A stretch of 7,346 bases of DNA from contig HF991968.1 of NCBI GenBank assembly GCA_000433135.1, positions 4,756-12,101 of the forward strand, written 5' to 3'. Both the position numbers and the translations under genes were made by a program. This DNA comes from Clostridium sp. CAG:921. Its GTDB lineage: Bacteria > Bacillota > Clostridia > TANB77 > CAG-465. The notes under the pieces were generated by a model. It saw only the letters and a program-made list of their open reading frames with translations, was not told where the DNA came from and did not search any database. Within the stretch, counting starts at the first letter, position 1. Every line of letters starts with the position of its first letter. Positions 1 to 6,559 of the stretch are shown in pieces.

Positions 1-1020
1 ATTTGATTCATTATTACTTGCCCCATTATTGCTAGTACTATTTTTACCAGAATCTACTGATGGCTTAGTTATAATGAAAGCATTTGGAACATATCTCTCA
101 CCCATTATATCACTTGGTGTATTTACAACTTTTTCATTAAATACCATAGTAGTAGAAGCACCACCATCTAAGTTAAATGCATTATACGCGCCATAGTTTA
201 ACAATATATCTTGTACATTTTTAAGAGTAGCACCTATACTTCCTGCTTGCCTTCCGTCAATTACTAGCATAAGTATTGCTCCATCTTTTCTTTGTGCAAT
301 TGCTGTTCTTGGCTGGATTCCCCAGCCTCCATCACTACCACTTCCTATAGTTGGCTTACCATTTATTATTATTACTGGTCCAAAACTTACTGCACTTTTT
401 ATATTTAAGCTTTTTAATTTAGTATAATTAGTATAATTAGATACCACTAATTTGTTGTTATTATCCATTCCAACAACACTATAAGTAGCTGTTTTAGATC
501 CAAAAGTTATTTCACCATTTTCTATTACAAGACCTGCAGGTTTTCCACCAGTTCCGAGTGCATCATCTTCAAATCCACCAGCATTTATACCACCAACAGC
601 ATCATAGGCTTCTACAATTTGCGAAGTAGTTGAACCCACTTTACCAATCTTTGGTGCTGAAACTAATTTTACTCTTGATGGATCATTTACTATAAGTAAA
701 TATCCCTTAAAATTTTTTGTACTAACATCTACTAACTCTACACCATCATCTGCCTTTGTTTTGCTTACATCAATATCATCCATATCCTGTGATTCTATAT
801 TATCATCAGGTCTATTAGCTGCAAGAATAGCATCAATTTTTTCCTGACTTAAAAATAAAGTTGCAAAATATTGATGAGTCATCGTTGTCATAGCCGTTGT
901 TACTATCATATCACGTGTACTAGTAAACGGTCCATAATATACTAAAAGTATTGAAAGAAGTGGTATATATATTATCTGAAAAAGTAAAAATAAACCAAAT
1001 ATCTTAAAAAATTTCTTCAT
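1..1020 (-). CDS. Membrane-anchored phosphodiester glycosidase (NAGPA-domain) family protein, C-terminus cut by window edge
   Basis: The frame is open from an ATG at 1018-1020 to the left edge, giving 340 codons with no stop, so the C-terminus is missing. An AAGGGGAG ribosome binding site lies 3 nt upstream of the ATG. Residues 1-4 are basic (MKKF) and about 5-26 form one hydrophobic helix, an uncleaved signal anchor or signal peptide, so the rest should be outside the membrane. Two hallmarks of the NAGPA fold are visible: INAGGF at 145-150 and NLDGGAST at 283-290. Family members cleave sugar-phosphodiester linkages; in bacteria they are often labelled exopolysaccharide biosynthesis proteins, and the substrate here cannot be told. 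After the domain (VPNAFIITKPS) the chain becomes Ser/Asn/Gly-rich from about residue 322, like a linker, so further sequence or a second domain may lie outside the window. It is divergent from a glycan flippase, which fits an envelope role. The family call is firm; the function is inferred. Confidence 0.85.
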   Translation of the reverse strand, partial: MKKFFKIFGLFLLFQIIYIPLLSILLVYYGPFTSTRDMIVTTAMTTMTHQYFATLFLSQEKIDAILAANRPDDNIESQDMDDIDVSKTKADDGVELVDVSTKNFKGYLLIVNDPSRVKLVSAPKIGKVGSTTSQIVEAYDAVGGINAGGFEDDALGTGGKPAGLVIENGEITFGSKTATYSVVGMDNNNKLVVSNYTNYTKLKSLNIKSAVSFGPVIIINGKPTIGSGSDGGWGIQPRTAIAQRKDGAILMLVIDGRQAGSIGATLKNVQDILLNYGAYNAFNLDGGASTTMVFNEKVVNTPSDIMGERYVPNAFIITKPSVDSGKNSTSNNGASNNESN

Positions 1021-1091
1021 AAACTCCCCTTTATATTATATTTAACAAAAAATACAATTAATTTACAAAAATTGCATTTACGCATACAAAT

Positions 1092-1120
1092 ATTCTATCA
1101 AATTATATTTATTTTTGCAA
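1092..1120 (-). promoter_or_regulatory. Sigma-A-type promoter for the NAGPA-family gene
   Basis: On the minus strand, TTGCAA (1115-1120) is followed after exactly 17 nt by TAGAAT (1092-1097). These match the housekeeping consensus TTGACA/TATAAT at 4 of 6 and 5 of 6 positions. Transcription would begin near 1085 and give a leader of about 65 nt before the ATG at 1020. The region is so AT-rich that the -10 alone would mean little; the combination with correct spacing is what supports the call. Confidence 0.5.
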
Positions 1121-1156
1121 CAAAATAAGACTACAAATTTCATAATTTTTAAATTA

Positions 1157-1203
1157 TTAGTTACTGTTTACATTTTATAAAAAAATGTAATAATAGTAAC
1201 TAA
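1157..1203. other. Long imperfect hairpin in the divergent intergenic region
   Basis: The outer arms TTAGTTACT (1157-1165) and AGTAACTAA (1195-1203) pair perfectly over 9 bp. The inner arms TACATTTT (1169-1176) and AAAATGTA (1182-1189) pair over 8 bp around the 5-nt loop ATAAA. In plus-strand RNA, G1166-U1194, U1167-A1193 and U1168-A1192 can bridge the arms, leaving a 2-nt bulge (1190-1191), for about 20 pairs in total. On the plus strand it is followed by a run of A, and on the minus strand by AATAATTT, so neither side has the U-tract of a standard terminator. It could be an operator, an RNA element or a relic of a small mobile element; the sequence does not decide. Confidence 0.5.
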
Positions 1204-1430
1204 AAAAAATTGAATTAATTTTAATTAAACGAAAATAACATATTTATAAATTTGTTTTAATTGTAACTAATTTTATAAATTATGCTTAAATAGTTTAATA
1301 ATTATTAAAATTAAAATCAAATTTAAATACATAACTCCTATAAAAATAGTCGTACTTGAATACTTAGAATAAGCTTTAATTAATAAAATTTATTCATCTT
1401 TTTTACTAAAAAACATATATTTTTTATAGT

Positions 1431-1444
1431 AAGGTGATAATTTG
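1431..1444 (+). promoter_or_regulatory. Ribosome binding site deciding a TTG start for the flippase gene
   Basis: AAGGTG (1431-1436) lies 5 nt before TTG at 1442-1444. The next in-frame ATG is codon 21 (1502-1504), inside the first membrane helix and without a comparable site in front, so the TTG start is preferred. Confidence 0.7.
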
Positions 1445-2962
1445 AGAAAAGCTAAACTTTTTGTAATAAATGTAACTATTTTAACAGCAACAGCAATACT
1501 TATGCAAAGTATTGGAATTATATTTAGTGTATATATTTCAAACAAAATAGGTGCTGAAGGAGTGGGAATTTTCCAGCTTATAATGTCCGTATACACATTT
1601 GCAATAACTCTTGCCTCTTCAGGAATCAATTTAGCAGTAACTAGAATAGCCTCAGAAGAAAAAGCCAAAAAAAACGAAAATGGCGCTCAAAAAGCTGTAA
1701 AAGAATGCATAATTTTAAGTTTACTACTTGGAGTATTTTCGTGTATTTTATTGCTTTTGTTATCTAATATAATAACGGAAAAATGTTTCCATAATAAAAT
1801 AACAAACATGCCACTTAAAATAATAGCATTTAGTTTACCATTTATTTCAATGTCAGCTGCAATAAATGGATATTTCTCTGCTGAAAGAAAAGTGTATAAA
1901 ACAGCTTCTTCTCAAATATTTGAACAAGTTTTAAGAATTCTCATATCTTGCCTACTTATAAATAGCTTTTTGCCAAGTGGAATAGAATATGCTTGTATAT
2001 CTTTAGTTAGTGGCACTTGTATTTCAGAGTGCCTGTCATTTATATACATATATATTTTTTATATAAATGGTAAACGTAAACTAAAAAAATCTAATTTTCT
2101 ACTAAAAAGTAATACAAATAAAACAACTTATTTAAAAGAAATATTTAGCATTTGTATACCAATAGCCATAACTTCATACATAAGATCTGGGCTTTCTACT
2201 TTAAAGCAATTAATAATTCCACTAAGACTTGAAAAATCTGGTCTTAGCTGTGAGAATGCACTTGCAAAATATGGATTAATAGGTGGAATGGTAATGCCAA
2301 TTTTGCTTTTTCCAAGTGTGTTTATTAATTCTTTTAGTATGCTTTTAATACCTGAATTTTCAAGTATATTTGTTACTAAAAACTATAATAGAGTTAAAAC
2401 TTTATCTACTAAAATTTTTAAAGTTACCATGCTTTTTTCAGCCTGCGTTTTTGGAATATTTTTAAATTTTTACAAAGAATTAGGTTTATATATTTACAAA
2501 AGTGAAATAGTAGGTAAATACTTGCTTATGCTTTCTCCTCTTGTTATGATCATATATATAGATACTGTAGTTGACGGAATGTTAAAAGGAATAAATGAAC
2601 AAGTCGCAGTTATGAAAATAAATATAATAGATTTATTTACAAGTATAACATTTATTTACTTTCTATTACCACTTTATTCAATAAATGGATATATTGCAGT
2701 TATATATATAAGTGAAATTTTAAACGGAGTCCTTAGCATTATAAGACTTAAAAAAATAACTAATATAAAACTTGATTTAATAAATTTCATAATAAAACCA
2801 GTAGCTATATGCTTTTTAAGTAGATATGTCATTAATTTTTTCAACTTAAGTCTTGGAAACAACATCCTTACTTTAATTGTTGAAATTTTGCTATATATAT
2901 TACTTTATATTGTTTTACTATTTATGTTTAAATGTTTAAAAAAAGAAGATCTAAGAATTTAA
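1442..2962 (+). CDS. SpoVB-like polysaccharide/oligosaccharide flippase (MATE/MOP superfamily)
   Basis: This 506-residue protein is nearly all hydrophobic, with about 12-14 membrane segments (for example near 8-33, 41-68, 88-112, 122-145, 183-207, 235-255, 275-305, 325-345, 360-380, 395-436, 447-468 and 475-500). Length and pattern match the SpoVB/polysaccharide-transport family (about 500-520 residues). Family-like motifs include SNKIGAEGVGIFQLIMSVY (33-51), SGINLAVTRIASEE (60-73), the FPSVF...LLIPEFS loop (290-307) and DGMLKGINEQ (378-387). Relatives move undecaprenyl-linked sugars across the cytoplasmic membrane; SpoVB itself serves spore cortex peptidoglycan synthesis. Clostridia carry several paralogues, so I cannot say whether this is the sporulation protein or an exopolysaccharide flippase, and give no symbol. 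It starts at TTG with a good ribosome binding site. It stands alone, divergent from an extracytoplasmic glycosidase gene and convergent with aspS. Confidence 0.85.
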   Translation: MRKAKLFVINVTILTATAILMQSIGIIFSVYISNKIGAEGVGIFQLIMSVYTFAITLASSGINLAVTRIASEEKAKKNENGAQKAVKECIILSLLLGVFSCILLLLLSNIITEKCFHNKITNMPLKIIAFSLPFISMSAAINGYFSAERKVYKTASSQIFEQVLRILISCLLINSFLPSGIEYACISLVSGTCISECLSFIYIYIFYINGKRKLKKSNFLLKSNTNKTTYLKEIFSICIPIAITSYIRSGLSTLKQLIIPLRLEKSGLSCENALAKYGLIGGMVMPILLFPSVFINSFSMLLIPEFSSIFVTKNYNRVKTLSTKIFKVTMLFSACVFGIFLNFYKELGLYIYKSEIVGKYLLMLSPLVMIIYIDTVVDGMLKGINEQVAVMKINIIDLFTSITFIYFLLPLYSINGYIAVIYISEILNGVLSIIRLKKITNIKLDLINFIIKPVAICFLSRYVINFFNLSLGNNILTLIVEILLYILLYIVLLFMFKCLKKEDLRI

Positions 2963-3271
2963 AATAAAAATATGCTCTAGAAAAATTCAAATAAAAAATT
3001 CCTCTCTATGATTACTTTTTATATTGGATTTTTGCCATAGAAACTTAATATAATTAGATCATTTGCACTAATCGATTTCTTATATAAATTAAAGTAAAAA
3101 GCTTTTTTATATAATAACATTTATAACAAATAGAAGTTGTTTGATGTTTACTACAACAAAATTTAGCAATGCAATAAAAATAATAGCTAAATTCAAAATT
3201 TGATCTTTAGCTATTATTTTTATGTAAATTTTTACATTTTTTTAAATTTTATATCTTTTTACTATTTTGTA
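2963..3271. other. Convergent intergenic region between the flippase gene and aspS
   Basis: The clear element is the 18-bp stem-loop near the aspS end (3174-3223). Next to it, ATGTAAA-TT-TTTACAT (3222-3237) is a second short inverted repeat followed by T residues, which may help rightward termination. Further left there is only a weak AT-only inverted repeat (TTATATAAA at 3080-3088 against TTTATATAA at 3106-3114) and a poor promoter-like pair (TTGGAT at 3024-3029, TATAAT at 3049-3054). I see no protein gene or tRNA. Confidence 0.6.
3174..3223. terminator. Bidirectional terminator-like stem-loop between convergent genes
   Basis: Left arm 3174-3191 (ATAAAAATAATAGCTAAA) and right arm 3206-3223 are perfect reverse complements over 18 bp with a 14-nt loop. 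The 3' arm read from either strand ends in UAUUAUUUUUAU, which supplies the U-rich stretch of a Rho-independent terminator. It lies 48 nt past the aspS stop and about 210 nt past the flippase stop, as expected for a terminator shared by converging transcripts. Only two G-C pairs are present, so the stem is long but soft. Confidence 0.7.
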
Positions 3272-5038
3272 TTATGTATTTTTATCTTTCTCATCTAAAA
3301 CAACCTTTATATGAACATCCTCAAGCTGTTTTTGTGATACTGTTGCAGGAGCATGCATAAGTAAATCTCTTGCCTTTGAATTTTTAGGAAATGCAATTAC
3401 TTCACGAATATTTGTTTCATCTAAAAGAAGCATTATCATTCTATCAATACCAGGTGCTGCACCAGCATGTGGAGGTGCACCATATTGAAATGCATTATAC
3501 AAACAACCAAATCTATTTTCAACATCATCTTCTGTATATCCAGCAATTTCAAAAGCTTTTTTCATAATTTCAATATCATGATTTCTAACTGCTCCAGAAG
3601 CTAATTCATAACCATTACATACTAAATCAAACTGATGAGCAACAATATCTAAAGGTTTCATATTTTCTAAACTTTCAAGTCCTCCAACAGGCATTGAAAA
3701 TGGATTATGATTAAATGTAACATTTCCATCATCATCTAACTCATACATTGGAAAATCTACTATAAAGCAAAATTTATATACATCTTTTTCTAGTAAATCT
3801 AATCTTTTTCCAAGTTCTATACGAATCTGACCAGCATCCTCACATGCTTTTGTATACTCATCTGCTATAAAAAATATTGCTTCATTTTCTTTAAATTCTA
3901 AAGTTTGTTTTAAACTATTTAAAACTTCCTCAGTTACAAATTTTGAAATTGTACCACTAATTTGAGAATTTTCATCAAGCCTTACCCAAGCAAGACCACT
4001 AAGTCCAAGTTCATCTACAGCAAACTTTACCATTTCATCAAAAAATCTTCTAGTCACTTTTGATGAATCAATTTTTATACATTTTATTGTTTTATTCTTA
4101 AATACTTTAAAATCAGAGACTTCAAAACACTTTGTTGCGTCTTCTATTATAAGAGGATTCCTTAAATCTGGCTTATCAATACCATATTTATCCATAGCCT
4201 CTTTATACGTAATTCTTTCAAATCCCTCAACTTTTTTTGTTGTAAACTTTTCAAATGTAGAACCAACTACTTCTTTTAAAACAGCTTGTACATCTTGTTC
4301 CTCTACAAAAGACATTTCAAAATCAAGTTGATAAAACTCTCCTGGTGATCTATCAGCCCTTGGATCTTCATCTCTAAAGCAAGGAGCTATTTGATAATAT
4401 TTATCAAATCCAGAAATCATTAAAAGCTGTTTAAATTGTTGTGGTGCCTGTGGTAGTGCATAAAACTCTCCTGGATGTAATCTACTTGGAACTAAGAAAT
4501 CTCTTGCACCTTCTGGTGATGAATTAGCAAGTATAGGAGTCTGAATTTCAACAAATCCTAATTCGTCCATCTTATCACGTAAAGTTTTTAATACTTTTGA
4601 CCTAAATACTATTTTTTTATGTATTTCATTATTTCTTAAATCTAAGAATCTATATTCTAATCTTAAATCTTCTCTTACTCCCCTACTATCATCAACTTGA
4701 AAAGGTAAAACTGATTTTGATTTTCCAAGTACTTCAAATTTTTTAACTTCTACTTCTATTCTTCCAGTCTTAATAGTTTCATTTATATTTTCTTCTTCTC
4801 TTTTTATAACAATTCCATCTATTTTTACAGTTGATTCAACACTAACCTTTTTTCTAAATTCTTCTTGTAAGTTACTATCTTTTAAAACCAACTGTGTTGT
4901 TCCATAATGATCTTTTAAATCTACAAAAACTAAAGCGCCTAAATCACGTATGTTTCTAACAAAACCAGAAAGTACAACTTCCTTTCCTTCATCTGATACA
5001 CCCAATTCATCACATTTATTTGTTCTATATTTTCCCAT
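3272..5038 (-). CDS. aspS: Aspartate--tRNA ligase (AspRS, bacterial type with GAD insert)
   Basis: This cytoplasmic class II synthetase attaches aspartate to tRNA-Asp. Its 588 residues are normal for bacterial AspRS (about 590). In order: N-terminal OB-fold anticodon domain (about 1-105, with IRDLGALVFVDLKDHYG at 30-46); motif 1 around GFVEIQTPIL (161-170); the PQAPQQFKQ loop (196-204); motif 2 CFRDEDPRADR (220-230) with PGEFYQLD (232-239); a GAD-type insert (about 285-430); motif 3 GIDR (530-533). The start is ATG with AAGGAGA 5 nt upstream. Several motifs (PGEFYQLD, NHNPFSMPVGG at 443-452, ELASGAVRNHD at 478-488, APGIDR at 528-533) resemble the alphaproteobacterial-type enzyme more than the Bacillus type. 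Residue 33 is Leu, where non-discriminating enzymes of that type often have His, so I infer it charges only tRNA-Asp. It is last in the hisS-asnS-aspS cluster. Confidence 0.96.
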   Translation of the reverse strand: MGKYRTNKCDELGVSDEGKEVVLSGFVRNIRDLGALVFVDLKDHYGTTQLVLKDSNLQEEFRKKVSVESTVKIDGIVIKREEENINETIKTGRIEVEVKKFEVLGKSKSVLPFQVDDSRGVREDLRLEYRFLDLRNNEIHKKIVFRSKVLKTLRDKMDELGFVEIQTPILANSSPEGARDFLVPSRLHPGEFYALPQAPQQFKQLLMISGFDKYYQIAPCFRDEDPRADRSPGEFYQLDFEMSFVEEQDVQAVLKEVVGSTFEKFTTKKVEGFERITYKEAMDKYGIDKPDLRNPLIIEDATKCFEVSDFKVFKNKTIKCIKIDSSKVTRRFFDEMVKFAVDELGLSGLAWVRLDENSQISGTISKFVTEEVLNSLKQTLEFKENEAIFFIADEYTKACEDAGQIRIELGKRLDLLEKDVYKFCFIVDFPMYELDDDGNVTFNHNPFSMPVGGLESLENMKPLDIVAHQFDLVCNGYELASGAVRNHDIEIMKKAFEIAGYTEDDVENRFGCLYNAFQYGAPPHAGAAPGIDRMIMLLLDETNIREVIAFPKNSKARDLLMHAPATVSQKQLEDVHIKVVLDEKDKNT

Positions 5039-5066
5039 AATATTCTCCTTAAATATGTTAAAATTT

Positions 5067-5095
5067 TAACTATAGCAATATGATTGCTATAGTTA
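5067..5095 (-). other. 13-bp perfect hairpin in the asnS-aspS spacer
   Basis: TAACTATAGCAAT (5067-5079) and ATTGCTATAGTTA (5083-5095) are perfect reverse complements around a 3-nt loop. It lies in the leftward transcript between the asnS stop and the aspS ribosome binding site, ending about 20 nt before that site. It is followed in the transcript by AAAUUUUAAC rather than a long U-tract, so it is at best a weak or partial terminator. An mRNA processing or stability element that sets aspS level relative to asnS is also possible. Confidence 0.6.
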
Positions 5096-5141
5096 TTTTA
5101 ATACAATCAAAGTTATACACTTTTACAACTTTCAAAAATTT

Positions 5142-6551
5142 TTAGTACAAGCAATTGCCTGGTGTTCTTGGAAATGGTATAACATCTCTTACATTTGAAA
5201 TTCCTGTTAAATACATTATCAATCTTTCAAATCCTAGACCAAAGCCTGAGTGAATACAAGTTCCATATTTTCTTGTATCTAAATACCAACTATATTCTTC
5301 TTCTTTTAATCCAAGTTCTCTCATTCTTTTTATAAGCTTATCATAATTTTCTTCTCTTTGTGAACCACCTATTATTTCACCAATGCCAGGAACTAATAGA
5401 TCAACAGCTCTTACAGTTTTTCCATCATCATTTAACTTCATATAAAATGCTTTAATGTCCTTTGGATAATCTGTAACAAATACAGGTTTTTTAAATATTT
5501 GTTCTGTTAAATATCTTTCATGTTCTGTTTGTAGATCTGTGCCCCAATCAACTTTATAATCGAACTTATCATTTACTTTTTTTAACATTTCAACAGCTTC
5601 AGTATAAGTAACTCTAGCAAAATCTGAATTTAATATATTATTTAATCTATCTATTAGACCTTTATCATAAAAGTTATTGAAAAATTCCATTTCTGCTGGG
5701 CACTCTTTCATAACATCAGAAATAACTCTTTTTATCATCTCTTCTGCTACAAACATGTCTTGCTCCAAATCACAAAATGCCATTTCTGGCTCTATCATCC
5801 AAAATTCTGATGCATGTCTTGCTGTATGAGAATTTTCAGCTCTAAAAGTAGGTCCAAATGTATATACATTTGAAAAAGCCATAGACATACATTCAGCTGA
5901 AAGTTGACCAGATACAGTAAGTGAAGTCTTCTTTCCAAAAAAATCCTTTGAAGGATCTTCGCCTTTAGTATCATCTAAAGTTGTAACTCTAAACATTTCA
6001 CCTGCGCCTTCGCAATCTGAAGATGTTATTATTGGAGTATGCACATACAAAAATCCATGTTCATAAAAGAACCTATGAATTGATGTTGCAACCATAGATC
6101 TTACTCTAAATACTGCTGAAAAAGTATTAGTTCTAGGTCTTAAATGAGCAATCTCTCTTAAAAATTCCATTGAATGCTTTTTACTTTGCAATGGATAATC
6201 AGGAGTAGACTTTCCAGATACTTGTACTTGTTTTGCAGATATTTCAAAAGGTTGCTTAGCATCAGGAGTTACTTTAACACTACCATAAACAAAAATACTA
6301 GCTCCAACATTAAGTGAAGATATTTCTTCATAATTTGATAAATTAGATTCAACCACAATTTGAGCTGATTTTAAATAACTACCATCATTTAACTCTATAA
6401 AAGTTATATTTTTTGAACTACGAATATTTCTAACCCAGCCACAAAACAAAAACTCTCTATCTTTTAAATTTGTATAATTACCATATATTTCTCTTAAAGA
6501 AATTCTACTTTTAATTAAATTTTCTAAATTTTCATGTGTATTTTCTTCCAT
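5142..6551 (-). CDS. asnS: Asparagine--tRNA ligase (AsnRS)
   Basis: This cytoplasmic class II synthetase attaches asparagine directly to tRNA-Asn. Its 469 residues match the longer AsnRS type (E. coli about 466). In order: OB-fold anticodon domain (about 32-115, with [19 protein letters not shown] at 36-54); linker with HLRPRTN (136-142); motif 1 ending in HTPII (171-175); the [10 protein letters not shown] segment (178-187); SGQLSAE (214-220); motif 2 [19 protein letters not shown] (233-251) with Arg237 and Glu239; EIIGGSQRE (392-400); motif 3 GLGFERLI (438-445); and the IPFPRTPG ending (458-465). SGQLSAE and the FRAEN signature favour AsnRS over AspRS. The start is 8 nt past the hisS stop, with GGAG overlapping the hisS 3' end 11 nt upstream, so translation is probably coupled to hisS. 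AsnRS presence means asparagine need not be made on the tRNA by the GatCAB route. Confidence 0.96.
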   Translation of the reverse strand: MEENTHENLENLIKSRISLREIYGNYTNLKDREFLFCGWVRNIRSSKNITFIELNDGSYLKSAQIVVESNLSNYEEISSLNVGASIFVYGSVKVTPDAKQPFEISAKQVQVSGKSTPDYPLQSKKHSMEFLREIAHLRPRTNTFSAVFRVRSMVATSIHRFFYEHGFLYVHTPIITSSDCEGAGEMFRVTTLDDTKGEDPSKDFFGKKTSLTVSGQLSAECMSMAFSNVYTFGPTFRAENSHTARHASEFWMIEPEMAFCDLEQDMFVAEEMIKRVISDVMKECPAEMEFFNNFYDKGLIDRLNNILNSDFARVTYTEAVEMLKKVNDKFDYKVDWGTDLQTEHERYLTEQIFKKPVFVTDYPKDIKAFYMKLNDDGKTVRAVDLLVPGIGEIIGGSQREENYDKLIKRMRELGLKEEEYSWYLDTRKYGTCIHSGFGLGFERLIMYLTGISNVRDVIPFPRTPGNCLY

Positions 6552-6559
6552 ACAATCAT

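Larger units (their letters stand above)
1021..1441. other. Divergent intergenic region, AT-rich and palindrome-dense
   Basis: This gap separates the leftward NAGPA-family gene from the rightward flippase gene. It holds a good promoter for the leftward gene (1092-1120), a long imperfect hairpin (1157-1203), a hyphenated palindrome TTAATT-TT-AATTAA (1215-1228), an AT-only 16-bp palindrome (1294-1309), and two copies each of GTAACTAA (1196-1203, 1263-1270) and TTTATAAATT (1243-1252, 1272-1281). I found no convincing promoter for the flippase gene, no supported protein gene and no recognisable riboswitch. Some of the AT-only repeats are expected by chance at this composition. Confidence 0.6.

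Noticed and set aside
1294..1309. 16-bp perfect palindrome TTTAATAATTATTAAA as a possible operator
   Set aside because: It is made only of A and T in an almost all-AT region, where such a palindrome is plausible by chance; noted only in the intergenic entry.
1273..1332. Leftward 19-codon ORF (ATG at 1330-1332) encoding an Ile/Leu-rich peptide with a basic tail, preceded by AGGAG; resembles a small membrane toxin
   Set aside because: The AGGAG is only 2 nt from the ATG, no promoter is visible upstream, and random AT-rich DNA readily encodes Ile/Leu/Lys strings.
1397..1420. Sigma-E-like promoter (CATATATT at 1413-1420) for the flippase gene, suggested by its SpoVB similarity
   Set aside because: The -10 fit is partial, the -35 is not convincing, and the start of transcription would fall almost on the ribosome binding site.
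1390..1668. Minus-strand open frame overlapping the flippase start
   Set aside because: It lies antisense to a well-supported gene and shows no recognisable domain.
5100..5135. Possible separate aspS promoter in the asnS-aspS spacer (TTGTAA, 17 nt, TGTATT on the minus strand)
   Set aside because: The -10 is a poor match and other pairs have wrong spacing, so a separate promoter is not supported.
5039..5141. T-box or other riboswitch ahead of aspS
   Set aside because: The gap is too short for a T-box leader and shows no T-box sequence; a leader for the cluster would be upstream of hisS, outside the window.
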